Shown here one piece after another: positions 28,520 to 36,785 of a stretch of 64,000 nucleotides of DNA. Source of the stretch: Streptomyces bottropensis ATCC 25435. Lineage in GTDB: Bacteria > Actinomycetota > Actinomycetes > Streptomycetales > Streptomycetaceae. The position numbers were made by a program, and so were the translations under genes. The notes beneath the pieces were generated by a model. That model worked only from the letters and a program-made list of their open reading frames with translations, was not told the origin of the DNA and did not search any database. The DNA lies in assembly GCF_000383595.1 (NCBI RefSeq), contig NZ_KB911581.1:8515519-8579518 (forward strand), written 5' to 3'. Numbering within the stretch: position 1 is the stretch's first letter; every line of letters begins with the position of its first letter.

Positions 28520-29209
28520 GTGAGCAGCAGCCTTCGACGCGGCGCCCTCGCCGCCGCCGCCATCGCGTTCTCGATCGCCTCACTCGCCGCGTGCGCCGCC
28601 GGCAACAACGCCCAGACGCTGGGGGTCAAGCCGGACAACGCGGCCACGAGCGTCGGCGACATCAAGATCCAGAATGCGATCGTGGTCACCCAGCCCGGTA
28701 CCGACACCAAGGGCCCCGCCGTGGTCTCCGCGACCGTCTTCAACGGCGCCGACACCGACCAGACCCTGGACTCCGTCACCGTCGAGGGCGCCGGCACCGC
28801 CGAGCTGAGCCCCGCCAAGGGTGGGGGCAAGGGCGGCAAGATCGTCGTGCCGGCCGGCGGCTCCGTCACCCTGGGCGGCGAGAACAACGCCTCCGCGGTC
28901 CTGACGGACCTCACCGACGCGGTCCAGGACGGCAACGCCCAGAAGGTCACCTTCGACTTCAGCGAGACCGGCGAGGTCGGCCTGCGCGCCTTCGTGGTCC
29001 CCGCCGAGCACTACTTCGAGAAGTGGGGCCCGAGCGACATCCCCGAGGCCCCCGCCACCAGCGCCTCCCCGTCCGAGGAGACCTCCGGCTCCCCGTCCGC
29101 GACCGCCTCGGGCTCACCCGCCGGCGACGAGACCGCCGAGGAGGGCACCGCCGCCGGCTCCACGGCCTCCCCGTCCACCTCGTCCTCCGAGGAAGCCACC
29201 GGCCACTGA
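28520..29209 (+). CDS. secreted lipoprotein, DUF461/PCuAC-like
   Basis: 229 residues with a lipoprotein signal peptide: basic start, hydrophobic run and lipobox LAAC (Cys at about 25). The exported domain (IKIQNAIVVTQPGTDTKGPAVVSATVFNG) resembles DUF461-type small-molecule or copper-chaperone-like lipoproteins but lacks the full HxnMx10MxHxM set, so metal binding is doubtful. The last 50 residues are a Ser/Thr/Glu/Ala linker. The GTG start has AGGAG about 9 nt upstream. The product is anchored outside the membrane. Convergent with phoP across a strong terminator. Confidence 0.8.
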   Translation: MSSSLRRGALAAAAIAFSIASLAACAAGNNAQTLGVKPDNAATSVGDIKIQNAIVVTQPGTDTKGPAVVSATVFNGADTDQTLDSVTVEGAGTAELSPAKGGGKGGKIVVPAGGSVTLGGENNASAVLTDLTDAVQDGNAQKVTFDFSETGEVGLRAFVVPAEHYFEKWGPSDIPEAPATSASPSEETSGSPSATASGSPAGDETAEEGTAAGSTASPSTSSSEEATGH

Positions 29210-29220
29210 GCCCCGCGCAC

Positions 29221-29269
29221 CTACGCCGAAGGGCGGCACCCCTCTCAGGGGCGCCGCCCTTCGGCGTAG
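29221..29269. terminator. long bidirectional terminator between lipoprotein gene and phoP
   Basis: Perfect outer stem of 17 bp (29221-29237 with 29253-29269) enclosing a smaller CCCCT/AGGGG stem. It serves both convergent genes. Confidence 0.9.
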
Positions 29270-29284
29270 AACCACCGGATCGGC

Positions 29285-29965
29285 CTACGGCTCGAACTTG
29301 TACCCCAGACCCCGCACCGTCACCAGGTATCTCGGGGCGCCCGGGTCGGGCTCGATCTTGGCGCGGAGGCGCTTGACGTGGACGTCGAGGGTCTTGGTGT
29401 CGCCGACGTAGTCGGCGCCCCAGACGCGGTCGATGAGCTGCATACGGGTCAGGACACGCCCCGCGTTGCGCAGCAGCATTTCGAGCAGGTCGAACTCCTT
29501 GAGGGGGAGGTCGACCTTGGAGCCGGAGACGGTGACGACGTGGCGGTCGACGTCCATCCGGACGGGACCCGCCTCCAGCGCGGCGGGGGTGACCTCCTCG
29601 GGCTCGCCGCGGCGGCGCAGTACGGCCCGGATACGGGCGACGAGCTCGCGGGAGGAGAAGGGCTTGGTGACATAGTCATCGGCTCCTATTTCCAGGCCCA
29701 CGACCTTGTCGATCTCGCTGTCCTTGGCGGTCACCATGATCACCGGGACATTGGAACGGCCGCGCAGCTGACGGCAGACCTCGGTGCCCGGCAGTCCGGG
29801 CAGCATCAGGTCGAGCAGGACGAGGTCGGCTCCGTTGCGCTCGAACTCGTCGAGACCGTCGGGTCCGGTGGCCGCGATGGCGACCTCGAAGCCCTCTTTG
29901 CGGAGCATGTAGGACAGGGCGTCGGAAAAGGACTCCTCGTCCTCGACGACGAGCACTCGGGTCAC
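29285..29965 (-). CDS. phoP: phosphate response regulator PhoP
   Basis: 226 residues, OmpR class. The receiver has acidic pocket EDEE, phospho-acceptor Asp in LVLLDLMLPGLPG, conserved Thr in MVTAKD and Lys in YVTKPFSSREL. The winged-helix effector has DLPLKEFDLLEMLL and DTKTLDVHVKRLRAKIE. It governs the Pho regulon and, in Streptomyces, antibiotic onset. The start ATG overlaps the phoR stop by 4 nt, so it is cotranscribed with phoR. Confidence 0.97.
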   Translation of the reverse strand: MTRVLVVEDEESFSDALSYMLRKEGFEVAIAATGPDGLDEFERNGADLVLLDLMLPGLPGTEVCRQLRGRSNVPVIMVTAKDSEIDKVVGLEIGADDYVTKPFSSRELVARIRAVLRRRGEPEEVTPAALEAGPVRMDVDRHVVTVSGSKVDLPLKEFDLLEMLLRNAGRVLTRMQLIDRVWGADYVGDTKTLDVHVKRLRAKIEPDPGAPRYLVTVRGLGYKFEP

Positions 29966-31227
29966 GGAAGGACCTCCGGGGCGGGAAGCGGGTCGTACGA
30001 TCCGTACGGGGATGGGTCGGGGTGAGGCTGTCCGTCCTCGGCGTCGAGGTCCGGGTGCTGTGCCGCACGGTCACGGGCCGTGCCCGCCTCCGGCAGCCTG
30101 AGGGTGAACGTGGAGCCCTGTCCCTCCGAGCTCCACACCGTGACCTCCCCGCCGTGCGAGGCGGCCACGTGCTTGACGATCGCGAGACCGAGACCCGTAC
30201 CGCCGGTCTGGCGGGAACGGGCCGGGTCCACGCGATAGAAGCGCTCGAAGATGCGCTCCTTGTCCTTGTCCGAGATGCCGATGCCCTGGTCGGTCACGGC
30301 GATCTCGATATGGTCCCCGCCGGGCGCGCTCACCTGGCGTGCGGCTATGCCGACGCGGGTGCGGGCCGGGGAGTAGTTGACGGCGTTCTCGACGAGGTTG
30401 CCGAGGGCGGCGGCGAGCTGCCCCCGGTTGCCCCAGACGCGCAGCTCGGCCGTGCCGCCGGCGGCCATCGTGATCTGCTTGGTGCCGGCCTGGTGGCGGC
30501 AGCGGTCGACGGCCTCGGCGACCAGCTCGTCCACCCGGACCGGCTCGGCGTCCTCCAGCGGGTCGTCGTTCTGCACCCGGGAGAGGTCGATCAGCTCCTG
30601 CACCAGGTTGGTGAGCCGGGTGGCCTCGATCTGCATGCGCCCGGCGAACCGTTCCACGGCCTCGGGGTCGTCCGACGCGCCCATGACAGCCTCGCTCAGC
30701 AGCGACAGCGCGCCCACCGGCGTCTTCAGCTCGTGGCTGACGTTGGCGACGAAGTCACGTCGTACGGCCTCGATCCGGCGGGCCTCGGTGAGGTCCTCGA
30801 CCAGGAGCAGCACGAGCCGGGAGCCCAGTGGCGCGACGCGCGCGGAGACGGCAAGCGCCTCCCCGCGTCCCGTGCCGCGCCGGGGCAGGTCCAGTTCGAC
30901 CTGGCGTATCTCGCCGTCCCGGCGGGTGTCGCGCGCCATCTTCAGCATCGGCTCGATGGAGAGCTTCCCGCCGCGGACCAGCCCGAGGGCGTACGCGGCG
31001 GAGCTGGCCTTGACGACGGCGTCGGCCTCGTCGAGCACGACCGCGGAGGAGCGGAGCACCGACAGCACCGTGTCGACACCGGGCGGAAGCACCGGGTCCG
31101 TGTGCAGGGAGGTTCTGGTGGGACGCTTCTGCTCGCGTTCGCTCACACGGAACGCCAGCATGGCGATGACGCCGGTGAGTACTCCGGCGATCGCTGCCGC
31201 TGCGGCGACCGCCGCGTTCACGTCCAT
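29962..31227 (-). CDS. phoR: phosphate sensor kinase PhoR
   Basis: 421 residues. One N-terminal membrane helix (residues 5-27, AVAAAAAIAGVLTGVIAML) is followed by a PAS-like region and the dimerization box with phospho-His (FVANVSHELKTPVGAL). The ATPase domain has N-box NLVENAVNYSP, G1 VTDQGIGIS, F-box ERFYRVD and G2 GTGLGLAIVKHVAASHGG. The single-helix form without a large extracytoplasmic domain is usual for Streptomyces PhoR. First gene of phoR-phoP, divergent from phoU and behind the PHO box. Confidence 0.96.
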   Translation of the reverse strand: MDVNAAVAAAAAIAGVLTGVIAMLAFRVSEREQKRPTRTSLHTDPVLPPGVDTVLSVLRSSAVVLDEADAVVKASSAAYALGLVRGGKLSIEPMLKMARDTRRDGEIRQVELDLPRRGTGRGEALAVSARVAPLGSRLVLLLVEDLTEARRIEAVRRDFVANVSHELKTPVGALSLLSEAVMGASDDPEAVERFAGRMQIEATRLTNLVQELIDLSRVQNDDPLEDAEPVRVDELVAEAVDRCRHQAGTKQITMAAGGTAELRVWGNRGQLAAALGNLVENAVNYSPARTRVGIAARQVSAPGGDHIEIAVTDQGIGISDKDKERIFERFYRVDPARSRQTGGTGLGLAIVKHVAASHGGEVTVWSSEGQGSTFTLRLPEAGTARDRAAQHPDLDAEDGQPHPDPSPYGSYDPLPAPEVLP

Positions 31228-31300
31228 GCTTCCAGGTTAGGCACGAGGTCGGACATCCCCACAGCGATCGGAGGGCGACCTCGAACACTCGTCGCCCAGA

Positions 31301-31333
31301 GTTCACCTTGGAGCCAGTATTGGTTCATTTGGG
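31301..31333. promoter_or_regulatory. PHO box (three 11-nt direct repeat units)
   Basis: GTTCACCTTGG, AGCCAGTATTG and GTTCATTTGGG lie head to tail without gaps. Units 1 and 3 fit the PhoP consensus G(G/T)TCAYYYR(G/C)G and the middle unit is degenerate, which is typical. The site is in the phoRP/phoU divergent promoter, so PhoP should control both directions. Confidence 0.9.
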
Positions 31334-31514
31334 ATGGCCGAAACGGACGCGTACGGGCCTGAACGTGGGAGCGTGGGATTCGTCCGGGCCCCCGGTCACC
31401 GTTTCGCCGTCGCCGTTCATTCGGTCGTTCGGCCTTCCTGGCCTGGCGGAACGGCCTCCGGAACGGCTTTTCTGGTTACCCACGAGCTGACGTACGTAAG
31501 AGAGGGACACCCTG

Positions 31515-32204
31515 ATGCGGGACGCGTACCACGAGGAACTTGACTCGATCGGTGAGGGCCTGGTCGAGATGGCCCGACTGGTGGGGTCGGCTATCGGTCG
31601 CGCCACGACGGCGATGCTCGACGCCGACCTCAAGCTGGCCGAGAGCGTGATCGAGGCGGACAAGAAGGTCGACGACCTTCAGCACGACCTGGAGGCCCGC
31701 GCGATAGCCCTGCTGGCCAGGCAGCAGCCGGTGGCGACGGATCTGCGGATCGTCGTGACGTCGCTGCGCATGTCGGCGGACCTGGAGCGCTCCGGCGACC
31801 TCGCCCAGCACGTGGCCAAGCTGACCCGGCTCCGTTTCCCCGAGAACACCGTCCCGCGTGACCTGCACGCGACGATCCTGGAGATGGGCCAGCTCGCGCA
31901 GCGCCTGATGGCGAAGGCCGCCGAGGTCATCATCACCAAGGACGTCGACCTCGCGCTCCAGCTGGAGAGCGACGACGACGCGATGGACCTCCTGCACCGC
32001 ACCCTCTTCCAGCACCTCATGGACGACCGCTGGAAGCACGGCATCGAGACCGCCGTCGACGTCACCCTCCTCGGCCGCTACTACGAGCGCTTCGCCGACC
32101 ACGCGGTCTCCGTCGCCAAGCGCGTGGTGTACCTGGTGACGGGTGAGCACGCGGACGAGCTGCAGGCGGACATCCAGCCCGTCACGGGGGTGGAGGGGGC
32201 GTAG
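31515..32204 (+). CDS. phoU: phosphate signalling protein PhoU
   Basis: 229 residues, two three-helix PhoU repeats with the metal-binding acidic motifs (DLERSGDLAQHVAK in the first, YYERFADHAVSVAKRV in the second). PhoU links the Pst phosphate importer to PhoR and restrains signalling when phosphate is abundant. The ATG has AGAGAGGGA upstream. Divergent from phoR with the PHO box between them. Its stop codon lies inside a 34-bp tandem duplication. Confidence 0.95.
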   Translation: MRDAYHEELDSIGEGLVEMARLVGSAIGRATTAMLDADLKLAESVIEADKKVDDLQHDLEARAIALLARQQPVATDLRIVVTSLRMSADLERSGDLAQHVAKLTRLRFPENTVPRDLHATILEMGQLAQRLMAKAAEVIITKDVDLALQLESDDDAMDLLHRTLFQHLMDDRWKHGIETAVDVTLLGRYYERFADHAVSVAKRVVYLVTGEHADELQADIQPVTGVEGA

Positions 32205-32253
32205 GGCTCCCGCTGGTGCGGGGGTGGAGGGGGCGCAGGGCTCCCGCTGGTGC
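32186..32253. repeat. 34-bp tandem duplication across the phoU stop codon
   Basis: Copy 1 (32186-32219) and copy 2 (32220-32253) differ at one base. Copy 1 contains the TAG stop of phoU and copy 2 has CAG at that place. It looks like a recent slippage event. The remaining sequence to 32489 holds no gene. Confidence 0.9.
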
Positions 32254-32489
32254 GGGGGAAGGTGAGGAGCGCGGGGCTCCCGTTTGCGGGGCTCCGGCGC
32301 CTCACGGTCCGGCGGGGCGTGCGGACGCCTCCGTGCGCCGTTGATGCGCCCGGCTGAACCGGCCTGCAATGGGGCAACCCATGGGCAAGGGCAGGAGACG
32401 GGCAGCGCACAGGCCGCCGACCCTTCGCGGTCCTGGCTGCCCGGCTGCCACCGACTGCCCCGCCGCCCAGCTACCTCCGAGGAGGGACC

Positions 32490-32657
32490 ATGGCCGAATC
32501 CGCATCCCCCGCCAGCCCCAGCACTCCGGACCCGACACAGCCACGGGACACCCATCAGCCCGCGGACATCAGGACTCTGCCTCTGTTCGGCGCCTGTGGC
32601 TGCGGCTCCGGATGTGCGTGCGGATGCCAGTCCGGCAACCCGTGCCAGTGCGGCTGA
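32490..32657 (+). CDS. 55-aa Cys-rich protein (metallothionein-like)
   Basis: The gene has a clear GAGGAGG site just before its ATG. The product has a 30-residue Ser/Pro/Thr-rich N-terminus and then a compact block with seven Cys at 36, 38, 42, 44, 46, 52 and 54, in C-X-C pairs separated by Gly (FGACGCG, CACGCQSG, CQCG). The clustering suggests thiolate metal binding like a bacterial metallothionein; a modified-peptide precursor is a less likely alternative. It sits between phoU and the DUF4242 nickel-binding protein gene and ends at a strong terminator. I see no known family, and the function is inference. Confidence 0.75.
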   Translation: MAESASPASPSTPDPTQPRDTHQPADIRTLPLFGACGCGSGCACGCQSGNPCQCG

Positions 32658-32684
32658 CCGGCACGGGCTGCTGCTGTCCGTAGC

Positions 32685-32724
32685 CGCGAGGAGGGGCCGT
32701 CGCTCGGGACGGCCCCTCCTCGCG
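32685..32724 (+). terminator. terminator of the Cys-rich gene
   Basis: Perfect 17-bp stem CGCGAGGAGGGGCCGTC with a 6-nt loop, 28 nt past the stop. Confidence 0.9.
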
Positions 32725-33108
32725 CTCACGCGTCCCGCCCGTGCCGCATGCGTTCAGCACCAGGCCTCGGAGCTGTCGCCAGCGGCAGCGATCTCCACCG
32801 CGAGCGAGCCGTGGCCGGCCTCTCCGAGGGCCGGAGGACACCCTCCCTGACACCGTCCGTGCCCACGACGGCGGCCCCGGCTATCCCCACCGAACACGGG
32901 CTCATCGGGTCGGCGGGCGTCACCCCGAACCGCTCCTCCTGCCTGCCGCGCCCGTCGCCGTCGTCCCCGCCCTGCTGAACCCCATGACCGGGACGCCAGC
33001 GCACGGTGGTCCGACACCGGTCCGATGCGCGAGGGGTCGCACGCACGGCCGCGCGGGCGCAGCATGAAGGGAGAGGACGGGACGCTGAGAGAAGAGGGAG
33101 GTGCGGCC
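32725..33108. other. intergenic stretch without convincing gene
   Basis: 384 bp between the terminator and the DUF4242 gene. Frames are open in both directions but the translations are low-complexity and start and ribosome sites are absent. It probably holds the promoter of the following gene. Confidence 0.4.
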
Positions 33109-33357
33109 ATGGGCAAGTTCATGGACGTCCACCACAACATGAAGGGCATCACGGCGGACCAACTGCGCGAGGCGCACAACGCCGACCTGGCCATCGAGAA
33201 GGACGAGAAGGTCCACTTCGAGAGCGCGTGGGCCGACCCCGAGTCCGGCACCGTGTACTGCCTCTCCGAGGCCCCCTCCGCCGACGCCGTCCAGCGCATC
33301 CACGAACGCGCCGGCCACAAGGCGGACGAGATCCACCCGGTGCCCCTGGCGATCTGA
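33109..33357 (+). CDS. DUF4242 protein, SCO4226-type nickel-binding protein
   Basis: 82 residues, matching the length and sequence of S. coelicolor SCO4226, a small ferredoxin-like-fold protein reported to bind nickel. Likely ligand residues are in MDVHHNMKGI and VYCLSEAPSADAVQRIHERAGHKADEIHPV. ATG 33109 has GGGAGG 7 nt upstream; earlier in-frame starts lack one. It is probably a small cytoplasmic metal-related protein whose physiological role is unclear. The fur-family nickel regulator Nur is in the same chromosomal region. Confidence 0.88.
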   Translation: MGKFMDVHHNMKGITADQLREAHNADLAIEKDEKVHFESAWADPESGTVYCLSEAPSADAVQRIHERAGHKADEIHPVPLAI

Positions 33358-33385
33358 GCGCGCGGGGCCCTCGGGCAACGACACC

Positions 33386-33535
33386 GTGCGATACGCGGTC
33401 GGCTGGGAGCCGGTACCGGCGGCCGGCGGCCGGCTGCACGTGGCCTGGTTGGACGAGCAGGGCCTCCAGGTCGCCCACGTCTGGGAATCCCAGGAGGCTT
33501 TCGAGACCTTCTTCACTGAGCCTCTTCGTGCCGAG
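33386..33535 (+). pseudogene. remnant of a small conserved actinobacterial protein
   Basis: The frame encodes GRLHVAWLDEQGLQVAHVWESQEAFETFF, which resembles the C-terminal half of the about 100-residue monooxygenase-like proteins ending in VWESQEAFDRFF. The N-terminal half is missing and the frame continues into unrelated Pro/Arg-rich sequence. I read it as a degraded fragment. The following stretch to 33879 shows no other gene. Confidence 0.4.
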
Positions 33536-33879
33536 GGCCACCCCCCGTCCGGGGCAGGCCCCTCCCCACGGCGCGGTCGGCGCGTCGGATGGCGGACCCG
33601 TCAACTGAGCTTGCTGCGAGCCGAGTGGTACCAAGTCCCCGGCGGGAATCCGATGAACGCTCGCACCCTGTTTCGCCTGGCCTTCGCCACGTGGGGACAA
33701 CAGGTGCCATCGGGGCGCTCCGGGGTGCGGACGCGCCCTACTGCTACCTGGCCGTCGGGGTCGCCATCAGCACGCTGGTCCAGTCATTCGCCCTCGGAGA
33801 AGCCCTGCAGGCCCTGCTCGGCGGCGGCCGCGGCCTCGCCCGCCCGAGCCGCGGTTGAGCTGAGCTGAACACAGCAACG

Positions 33880-33916
33880 AGCCCCCTACCGGCGGAGAGG
33901 CCGCGGGTAGGGGGCT
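33880..33916. terminator. terminator after gpmA
   Basis: Stem AGCCCCCTACC/GGTAGGGGGCT with an inner loop of 15 nt, just past the gpmA stop on the minus strand. Confidence 0.8.
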
Positions 33917-33929
33917 TGTTCTGCCCTGC

Positions 33930-34691
33930 TTACTTCTTCTTGCCCTGGTTCTTGACCGCCTCGATCGCGGCCGCCGCCGCGTCCGGGTCGAGGTAGGTGC
34001 CGCCCGGGTTGAGGGGCTTGAAGTCGGCGTCCAGTTCGTAGGAGAGGGGGATGCCCGTGGGGATGTTGAGGCCGGCGATGTCGGCGTCCGAGACGCCGTC
34101 GAGGTGCTTGACGAGGGCACGGAGGGAGTTGCCGTGGGCGGCGACGAGGACCGTGCGGCCGGCGAGGAGGTCGGGGACGATGCCGTCGTACCAGTACGGG
34201 AGCATGCGGACGACGACGTCCTTGAGGCACTCGGTGCGGGGGCGCAGCTCCGGCGGGATGGTCGTGTAGCGCGCGTCCGAGGCCTGGGAGTACTCCGAGT
34301 CGTCCGCGAGCGGGGGCGGCGGGGTGTCGTACGAGCGGCGCCACAGCATGAACTGCTCCTCGCCGAACTCGGCGAGGGTCTGGGCCTTGTCCTTGCCCTG
34401 GAGGGCGCCGTAGTGGCGCTCGTTCAGGCGCCACGAACGGTGCACGGGAATCCAGTGGCGGTCGGCGGACTCCAGGGCCAGCTGCGCGGTGCGGATGGCG
34501 CGCCGCTGGAGGGAGGTGTGGAGCACGTCCGGGAGCAGGCCGGCGTCCTTCAGCAGCTCACCGCCGCGCGTCGCCTCCTTCTCTCCCTTCGGCGTGAGGT
34601 TGACGTCCACCCAGCCGGTGAACAGGTTCTTCTCGTTCCACTCGCTCTCGCCGTGGCGGAGGAGGATCAGCTTGTACGGTGCGTCGGCCAT
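33930..34691 (-). CDS. gpmA: 2,3-bisphosphoglycerate-dependent phosphoglycerate mutase
   Basis: 253 residues, the usual length. LLRHGESEWN holds the phospho-histidine, with GWVDVNLTPKGEKEA, RRSYDTPPPPL, second His in AAHGNSLRAL and the C-terminal NIPTGIPLSYELD. It interconverts 3- and 2-phosphoglycerate in glycolysis. ATG 34691 (MADAPYKLIL) matches homologues. An upstream in-frame start adds 13 residues without support. Divergent from the MFS gene. Confidence 0.96.
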   Translation of the reverse strand: MADAPYKLILLRHGESEWNEKNLFTGWVDVNLTPKGEKEATRGGELLKDAGLLPDVLHTSLQRRAIRTAQLALESADRHWIPVHRSWRLNERHYGALQGKDKAQTLAEFGEEQFMLWRRSYDTPPPPLADDSEYSQASDARYTTIPPELRPRTECLKDVVVRMLPYWYDGIVPDLLAGRTVLVAAHGNSLRALVKHLDGVSDADIAGLNIPTGIPLSYELDADFKPLNPGGTYLDPDAAAAAIEAVKNQGKKK

Positions 34692-34876
34692 GGCTCCGAG
34701 CGTAATCCACGGCCGGGAATCGTCGCCCACCTGGCCGACAGGCGGACAGGCCCGGCCCGCCGCACCCCTTCCACCAACGACAACGGGCCGGGGTCGCTAA
34801 TTGAGTGGTCCGGCCCCCGACCCCGCTCGTAAGGTGTGCCCGCCGACTTGGCTACTTACGTCCGTGGGGGATCCGC

Positions 34877-36223
34877 ATGCCACTCGTCGCTGCCAGACGT
34901 GCCGTCCGGGAGTCCGTCTCCGGGCTGCCCAGGGAGTTCTGGTGGCTGTGGACCAGCACGCTGGTGAACCGGCTGGGTGCGTTCGTCGCCACGTTCATGG
35001 CGCTGTATCTGACGCTGGACCGCGGGTACTCCGCCTCGTACGCCGGTCTCGTCGCCTCGCTGCACGGCCTCGGCGGGGTCGTCTCCTCGCTCGGCGGCGG
35101 GGTCATGGCCGACCGCCTCGGGCGCCGGCCCACCCTCCTCATCGCGCAGGCGTCGACGGCCGGATCGGTCGCGCTCCTCGGCTTCGTGCAGGATCCCGTG
35201 GCCATCGCCGCCGTCGCGTTCCTCGTCGGCGCGACCAGCAACGCCTCCCGCCCCGCCGTTCAGGCGATGATGGCGGACATCGTCCGGCCGGAGGACCGCG
35301 TACGCGCGTTCTCCCTCAACTACTGGGCCATCAACCTCGGTTTCGCCGTCTCCTCTATGGGCGCCGGGTTCATCGCCGAGGTCAGCTACCGCGCCGGCTT
35401 CCTGGCCGAGGCGGGGATGACGCTGGTCTGCGCGATCGTCGTCTTCCTGAAGCTGCCGGAGTCGCGGCCGGAACCGACGGCGGTGGAAAAGGCCGGGACG
35501 CAGGACGTCGGGTTGGGGACCGTGGTGCGCGACGGGCGGTTCATGGGCGTCGTCGGGCTCTCCTTCCTCGTCGCGCTGATCTTCCAGCAGGGGTCGGTGG
35601 GACTGCCGGTCGCCATGGGAGAGGCCGGTTTCACGCCCGCCGACTACGGGCTCGCCATCGCCGTCAACGGGGTGCTGATCGTGGCCCTGCAGATACCGGT
35701 CACCCGGGTCATCGAACACCGCGACCCCGGGCGGCTCCTCGTCGTCTCGTCCGTGCTCGCCGGATACGGCTTCGGCCTCACCGCCTTCGCCGGGTCGATC
35801 GGCGTCTTCGCCCTCACCGTCTGCGTCTGGACCCTCGCGGAGATCGTCAACGCGCCCACCCAGACCGGCGTCGTCGTCCGCCTCTCGCCCGTACAGGGGC
35901 GCGGCCGCTACCAGGGCATGTACACGATGTCGTGGTCCGTCGCCGCGCTCGTCGCACCGCTGATGTCCGGGGTCGTCATCGACCGCTGGGGCGCCGAGTG
36001 GCTGTGGGGGCTGTGCGCGGTGATCGGGACCGTGGCCGGGGTGGGGTACTGGGTGTTGATGAGCCGGATGCCGGGGTCGCAGGCGGAGGCGGAGGTGGAG
36101 GTCGAGTTCGAGGTGGAAGCGGAGGCCAAGGCCGCCTCGTGGGGGCCGACTGTGGAGACGCCGTCCCTTGCGCGTCCGCGTCCGTGCCCGGGCCCGGACG
36201 CGGACGTGCGTACGAACCCGTAG
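34877..36223 (+). CDS. MFS transporter
   Basis: 448 residues with about twelve hydrophobic segments and the family motif between helices 2 and 3 (GGGVMADRLGRRPTLL), so a drug or metabolite exporter of the major facilitator superfamily. The N-terminal half is the best conserved (WWLWTSTLVNRLGAFVATFMA). The C-terminal 60 residues after MSRMPGSQ are a cytoplasmic tail of Glu/Val/Ala repeats (EAEVEVEFEVEAEA) and Pro/Arg. Substrate unknown. ATG 34877 has GGGGG about 7 nt upstream. Confidence 0.88.
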   Translation: MPLVAARRAVRESVSGLPREFWWLWTSTLVNRLGAFVATFMALYLTLDRGYSASYAGLVASLHGLGGVVSSLGGGVMADRLGRRPTLLIAQASTAGSVALLGFVQDPVAIAAVAFLVGATSNASRPAVQAMMADIVRPEDRVRAFSLNYWAINLGFAVSSMGAGFIAEVSYRAGFLAEAGMTLVCAIVVFLKLPESRPEPTAVEKAGTQDVGLGTVVRDGRFMGVVGLSFLVALIFQQGSVGLPVAMGEAGFTPADYGLAIAVNGVLIVALQIPVTRVIEHRDPGRLLVVSSVLAGYGFGLTAFAGSIGVFALTVCVWTLAEIVNAPTQTGVVVRLSPVQGRGRYQGMYTMSWSVAALVAPLMSGVVIDRWGAEWLWGLCAVIGTVAGVGYWVLMSRMPGSQAEAEVEVEFEVEAEAKAASWGPTVETPSLARPRPCPGPDADVRTNP

Positions 36224-36292
36224 GCGGCACGAACCCGTACGTCCCCCGAGGCCGCGCGGCCGGCACCGGCTCGGCCTGAGCGGCCCGGCCGC

Positions 36293-36736
36293 CTACGGGT
36301 GCATCCGCGCCCCCTTCACCACCTTGTCCACCCCGTTGCGCGGCCCGTACACCGCCAGCCCCACCAGGTCCAGCTCCCCCGCCCCCACTGCTCGTACGGC
36401 CGCGCGGTTGTCACGGTCGTTGCCCGTGCTGAAGAGGTCGGACGTGAACACGGCGCGGGGCAGGGCCCGGGCCAGCGCACGGGCGTGCGCCGTCCTGAGC
36501 ACCTCCTTCGTCCCCTCGAAGACGAGGACGGGCTGGCGGAACATCGGGAGGTACGCCGTGCCGTCGGCGTCCTCGTACGGGTCGCCGATCACCTCCGGGA
36601 TCATCGGTCCGATACCGCTGACCAGGAAGGACGTGACGTTGAGGCGTTGCCAGGTCTCCAGGTCGTCGCGGAGGAGGACGACGATCTTGGTGTCGAAGCG
36701 GATGGGGGCCGTGCTCGCGGAGGTCTCGCTGCTCAT
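36293..36736 (-). CDS. DUF2000 family protein
   Basis: 147 residues similar to DUF2000 proteins (about 140 aa): KIVVLLRDDLETWQRLNVTSFL, YLPMFRQPVLVFEG, and HARALARALPRAVFTSDLFSTGND, with a conserved GLAVYGPRNGVDKVV ending. The family is often predicted to be aminoacyl-tRNA deacylase-like but is not characterised. It is divergent from the AraC regulator with only 49 bp between starts, so that regulator probably controls it. No clear ribosome site precedes the ATG. Confidence 0.8.
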   Translation of the reverse strand: MSSETSASTAPIRFDTKIVVLLRDDLETWQRLNVTSFLVSGIGPMIPEVIGDPYEDADGTAYLPMFRQPVLVFEGTKEVLRTAHARALARALPRAVFTSDLFSTGNDRDNRAAVRAVGAGELDLVGLAVYGPRNGVDKVVKGARMHP

Positions 36737-36785
36737 GAGACGAGACTGCCGACCGGCGTACGCCCCCGTCTTGTACGTTCTTTGC

